Assembly: GCA_964399735.1 (NCBI GenBank)
Contig: CAYNSO010000001.1
Span: forward strand, 1-64,000
DNA length: 64,000 nt
Direction: 5' to 3'
From: Fontivivens sp964399735
GTDB lineage: Bacteria > Zhuqueibacterota > Zhuqueibacteria > Residuimicrobiales > Krinioviventaceae
The stretch's first letter is position 1. Each line of letters begins with the position of its first letter. Under the pieces are notes generated by a model that saw only the letters and a list, made by a program, of their open reading frames with translations, made no database searches and was not told the origin of the DNA. Position numbers and translations under genes: made by a program. Below, one piece after another: positions 60,736 through 64,000 of this stretch.

Positions 60736-63700
60736 ATGTCGCAAAAGAAACAAAATGAAAAATCGGGGCAAAGCAACTATGAACAAATAAATTTGAGTGT
60801 GCAACAAGCGTTACAGGCAAACCGTCTGGATGATGCGATTGAGCTGTTGAATAAGGCATTGCGTGCCAAGCCGGACGATGCTTTGGTTTACAACAATCTG
60901 GGGGTTATCTATTATTCACAAAACAAACTTGACCTGGCAAAAAGTCATTTATTAAAAGCCTTGCAAATAGATCCGCATTATTTTGATGCGGCTTGTAATA
61001 TTACCAGGGTATTTCGCAAGCTGGGTGACAATGATTTGGCTCTGCAATATGCAAAAGAATGCTGTGCCATGCAGCCCGAAAATCCCCGTGCTGTTGAATT
61101 ATTGGAGAGTATTGCTCATAGCGACATTAAATCCTATCCGGTATCAGCCCAAACCGAAAACCAAAAAGCATTGAATATTTTATTTGTTCAGGATGCGCCC
61201 TGCATACGTAATTACAAAATGGCTTCGGCTTTGCGATCACGGGGGCATTCAGTAACCCTGGCCTGGACTCGCGCCCGGCTCAGCCAGATGTATCCCGGTT
61301 TGGAGGATACTACTTATACAGCTTGCATTCAATTAACAACTCACAAGCAGCTGTGGGATTTATCAGGACAGTATGATATTGTCCACTGCCATAATGAACC
61401 CGATATTCTTTCTGTGGCAGCCTTAGCCGGTAAAGCTCCGGTGGTTCACGATACCCACGATCTTATTTCATTACGAGCCAATGGCGACGCCAACCTGACT
61501 TATTTTGAGGGTGTTGCCAATCGTGGCGCTGCCGGTCGGGTTTATACAACTCCTTTTCAACTGCAGGAAGCACAACAGTTATATGGTATAGACGGCCCTT
61601 CAATTGTACTTTATAATTATACCTCGCAAGCCGATTTACCGGAAAAAAAACTAGCCAAACTCTCTGCAAAGAATGACCAGGTTCATATTGTCTACGAAGG
61701 CGGTATTGGCGGCAATACTCATCGCGATTTTATCGAGTTATTCGGGCAACTGGCGCAAGGCCATGTTCATATTCATATCTATCCAACTTTTTTTAGTAAA
61801 GAGTTGGCTGATTTTTTTGCACAAAACCGGAATATTCATTATTACCCGCCTTGTTCGCCAAAACAGATCATGGAACAAATGACCCAATATGATATTGGTA
61901 TTATTCCGTTCAACCTGGACAAGGGCAACAAGCGATTCCTGGATGCAACGATTGCCAACAAATTGTTTGAATACCTTGCCGCAGGCATACCGGTTTTCAC
62001 TTCACCATTGTTATCCTATATTGATTTTTTTAGTAAATACCCGGTTGGTAAGACATTTACTTCCGGCGCAGACATTATACAAACTATACCTGCAATGCTG
62101 GAAATTGGCAGGAAAACCGATTTTTCACAATATGTTTTTACATACGAAAAAGAAATTCACCGGCTCGAAGATTTGTATCTATCTATATTGCCGGCATCCC
62201 CAAAAGCTAAAAATATTCAGACAACAGTCTCAATACCTGATTGCCCGGTATGCGGGCATGAAAGCTGTGAACATGCGGTTGAACAGCGCGGTTTCCACGT
62301 TTATAATTGTTCTGTTTGCGAAACCCTTTTTGTGCATCCCCGCCCGGATGAACAATTCTTGCGTAACTGGTATGGGGAAGAAGAAAAGAAAAAACGCTGG
62401 AATAATGACCTGCAACAGGCGATTGAAGCTAATCATAAACAAAATGAATTTAATTACTCTCACTATTATAAAATATTGCAGGAATCGGTTCAATTATCCG
62501 GTAAAGGCAAGGTTTTAGACATTGGCTGTTATGATGGTTTGTTTTTGCAGCGCTTTAAAACATTGGGGTATGAATGCACCGGTATTGACTTGAATGAAGG
62601 CTTGCTGCGGTATGGCCGGGAAAATTACGACCTTGACTTGAGATGCGGAACTGTTTTTGATTTTCATTTTCCTGCCAATACCTTCAACATAATTATTTTT
62701 CACCAGGTATTGGAACACCAGGCTGATCCGGTTGCTTTTATTGCTGAAGTGAAAAGAATCCTTTCCGATGACGGGATAATCTTTTTTTCGGTTCCCAACG
62801 CCGGAGCGTTGCGATACCAGCTGCAACGTCAATTTTTACATGCCGGGGGCATAAACAGTATGCTTGATCTACCCAATCATCTTTATTATTTTTCCAAAAG
62901 ATCATTAAAGACCCTGTTGGATAACAACAAGTTTACCGCTATTATTATTAAAAGTTATGGTCAGCCGGATAGCGTAAACGAGTTATTAAAATCACAGGAT
63001 GCGACGGATGACCACGTTCAGCAGCACAAGGATCAATTGCTTACCAGGGAAAATGAAACTGACGAGATTCAACATTATGCCGGCAAGGTTGTAAAAAATG
63101 CTCTGGCAGGTATTGCCCGGGAATTTGAAGAAAAAACCGATTCGCTGCCGGGATTGATTGTTATTGCAGGAAAATCAACCGGGTTCAGGGCTAGTGAAGA
63201 CCCCCGTTCTGATTTTGAGCAGACTATTCCCTTTAATGATTCTCAACCGTTAACTTTGGATAATCCAAACCTGATTGTGCATTTATCCAAAGCAATTATA
63301 CAACTCTATAAATGGTTAAAACTGCATGGCACTGTTGGGTATGATCCGGGCGATATTGATTCCAAAGTATTACAATCGGAAAGCGAAAACGGGCAGAAAA
63401 TTGACCGAAATCTGTATAACAGCGCCCGGCAATTAACTGAACCATTACAATGCCGTACTGAACTGGGAATTCAGCAGTATATTTATCCAGATACGTTCGG
63501 ACACTTTTTAACTGCATATTGCCTACTTCCTGTTGAACTGGATGATTTGAATTTAACCAACCGCAAACATCATTGTTATGAAACATTGATGCAGACAGTT
63601 AATAAAGAATTCACAGGATACGGCTGGGGATTTCCTTATCTACGGGACAACCATTCACTACTTCCGGCCGATATTCCAGATGCTGTGACTACTTATTTTG

Positions 63701-64000
63701 CTGGTGACAGTATTTGGAACTATTATAAAAATACCAATGATTCAAAATTTCTCAACATTTGCTACAAAATTGCAGAATTTTATGCCGGTTCGCTGAATCA
63801 GGGAGAAGAGCAAGATAAAGCGTTGACCAGCTTTAGTCCGGTTGATTATCTGTTTACCCATAGCGCCAATCTTTTTGCTGCTGAATATTTGTTACGGACA
63901 GGTTTGGAAAAAAAGAATGACGAGTGGTTGAACCTTGCTCAAAAAAAAATACAAACAAGTATTGGTGAACTGACTTCCGATGGTTTTTTATCAAAATATG
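60736..64000 (+). CDS. Very long TPR-glycosyltransferase-methyltransferase fusion, incomplete at the window end
   Basis: Open from the ATG at 60736 to the last base without a stop: at least 1088 codons. Residues 15-130 are TPRs (PDDALVYNNLGVIYYSQNKL). About 145-490 is a GT-B glycosyltransferase-like region: LNILFVQDAPCIRNYKMASA, VVHDTHDLISL, NKLFEYLAAGIPVF. A zinc ribbon follows, with Cys503/506 and Cys525/528 (CPVCGH ... CSVC). A SAM methyltransferase begins at 593 with VLDIGCYDGLFL and has VPNAGALRYQLQ. From about 870 the sequence looks like a helical (alpha/alpha)-barrel domain (GYGWGFPYLRDN, VTTYFAGDSIWNYY). Adjacent to late flagellar genes, it suggests flagellin or surface glycan modification, by inference. 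Confidence 0.82.
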   Translation, partial: MSQKKQNEKSGQSNYEQINLSVQQALQANRLDDAIELLNKALRAKPDDALVYNNLGVIYYSQNKLDLAKSHLLKALQIDPHYFDAACNITRVFRKLGDNDLALQYAKECCAMQPENPRAVELLESIAHSDIKSYPVSAQTENQKALNILFVQDAPCIRNYKMASALRSRGHSVTLAWTRARLSQMYPGLEDTTYTACIQLTTHKQLWDLSGQYDIVHCHNEPDILSVAALAGKAPVVHDTHDLISLRANGDANLTYFEGVANRGAAGRVYTTPFQLQEAQQLYGIDGPSIVLYNYTSQADLPEKKLAKLSAKNDQVHIVYEGGIGGNTHRDFIELFGQLAQGHVHIHIYPTFFSKELADFFAQNRNIHYYPPCSPKQIMEQMTQYDIGIIPFNLDKGNKRFLDATIANKLFEYLAAGIPVFTSPLLSYIDFFSKYPVGKTFTSGADIIQTIPAMLEIGRKTDFSQYVFTYEKEIHRLEDLYLSILPASPKAKNIQTTVSIPDCPVCGHESCEHAVEQRGFHVYNCSVCETLFVHPRPDEQFLRNWYGEEEKKKRWNNDLQQAIEANHKQNEFNYSHYYKILQESVQLSGKGKVLDIGCYDGLFLQRFKTLGYECTGIDLNEGLLRYGRENYDLDLRCGTVFDFHFPANTFNIIIFHQVLEHQADPVAFIAEVKRILSDDGIIFFSVPNAGALRYQLQRQFLHAGGINSMLDLPNHLYYFSKRSLKTLLDNNKFTAIIIKSYGQPDSVNELLKSQDATDDHVQQHKDQLLTRENETDEIQHYAGKVVKNALAGIAREFEEKTDSLPGLIVIAGKSTGFRASEDPRSDFEQTIPFNDSQPLTLDNPNLIVHLSKAIIQLYKWLKLHGTVGYDPGDIDSKVLQSESENGQKIDRNLYNSARQLTEPLQCRTELGIQQYIYPDTFGHFLTAYCLLPVELDDLNLTNRKHHCYETLMQTVNKEFTGYGWGFPYLRDNHSLLPADIPDAVTTYFAGDSIWNYYKNTNDSKFLNICYKIAEFYAGSLNQGEEQDKALTSFSPVDYLFTHSANLFAAEYLLRTGLEKKNDEWLNLAQKKIQTSIGELTSDGFLSKY

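Noticed and set aside
1..64000. CRISPR arrays, tRNA or rRNA genes, insertion sequences
   Set aside because: I saw no spaced repeats, tRNA-like cloverleafs, rRNA segments or transposase motifs on either strand.

Overview
The window is almost entirely one flagellar and chemotaxis supercluster (about 4.3 to 60.7 kb) in an AT-rich bacterial chromosome, with nearly all genes on the + strand. FlgA, FlgH and FlgI (P and L rings) and a beta-barrel porin show a diderm cell. A complete MotAB-driven flagellum, FlhF/FlhG, a chemotaxis ParA and CheD/CheX-type chemotaxis genes suggest a deep-branching motile Gram-negative. My best guess is an FCB-group lineage such as Calditrichota, inferred from gene content only and not established.

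Layout. (1) 0-1.2 kb, minus strand: an ArsR repressor, a SixA-like phosphatase and a possible decayed methyltransferase gene. (2) 1.4-4.2 kb: a possible small RNA unit with its own terminator, then a sigma-70 promoter driving a small protein, a soluble histidine-kinase-like protein and a sigma-54 activator. (3) 4.3-20.2 kb: a sigma-54 promoter followed by flgBC, fliEFGHIJ, a MotE-like gene, fliK, flgD, a small flagellar-operon protein and flgE, closed by a strong terminator. fliK is interrupted by 100 Ns. (4) 20.3-22.8 kb: a sigma-28 promoter, motA, motB, fliL. (5) 23.0-34.1 kb: a sigma-54 promoter candidate, then fliMNOPQR, flhB, flhA, flhF, flhG, a small membrane protein, fliA and a small hypothetical. 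(6) 34.2-50.4 kb: chemotaxis genes (three CheY-like receivers and one receiver with an extra domain, two CheX, CheA, two MCPs, CheW, a ParA/CheW-fusion pair, CheR, CheD, CheB), with a porin and a Cache-domain protein between the two MCP genes. (7) 50.4-59.6 kb: a sigma-28 promoter, a possible 41-residue ORF, a receiver protein, flgFGAHIJ, then flgN-flgK-flgL preceded by a perfect sigma-28 promoter inside the end of flgJ, then fliW and csrA. (8) 59.6-64 kb: a TPR protein and a very long TPR-glycosyltransferase-methyltransferase ORF that runs off the window, probably the start of a flagellin or surface glycosylation locus.

How it works together. Promoters readable in the sequence give a three-tier cascade: sigma-70 for the kinase-like protein and NtrC-type regulator, sigma-54 for basal body, hook and switch/export genes, and sigma-28 (FliA) for stator, receiver/flgF and flgN-flgKL. 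FliW/CsrA would add post-transcriptional control.

Most notable oddities: the flagellar kinase has Asp in place of the phospho-acceptor His; FlhF has lost two catalytic GTPase motifs; FlhB has NPIH instead of NPTH; FliM lacks the usual N-terminal CheY-docking segment; CheA has about 255 extra residues before its Hpt domain; and the N gap in fliK is flanked by an exact 55-bp duplication whose collapse restores one reading frame of about 1588 codons. Flagellin, FliD, FliS and a recognisable FlgM are not in the window.
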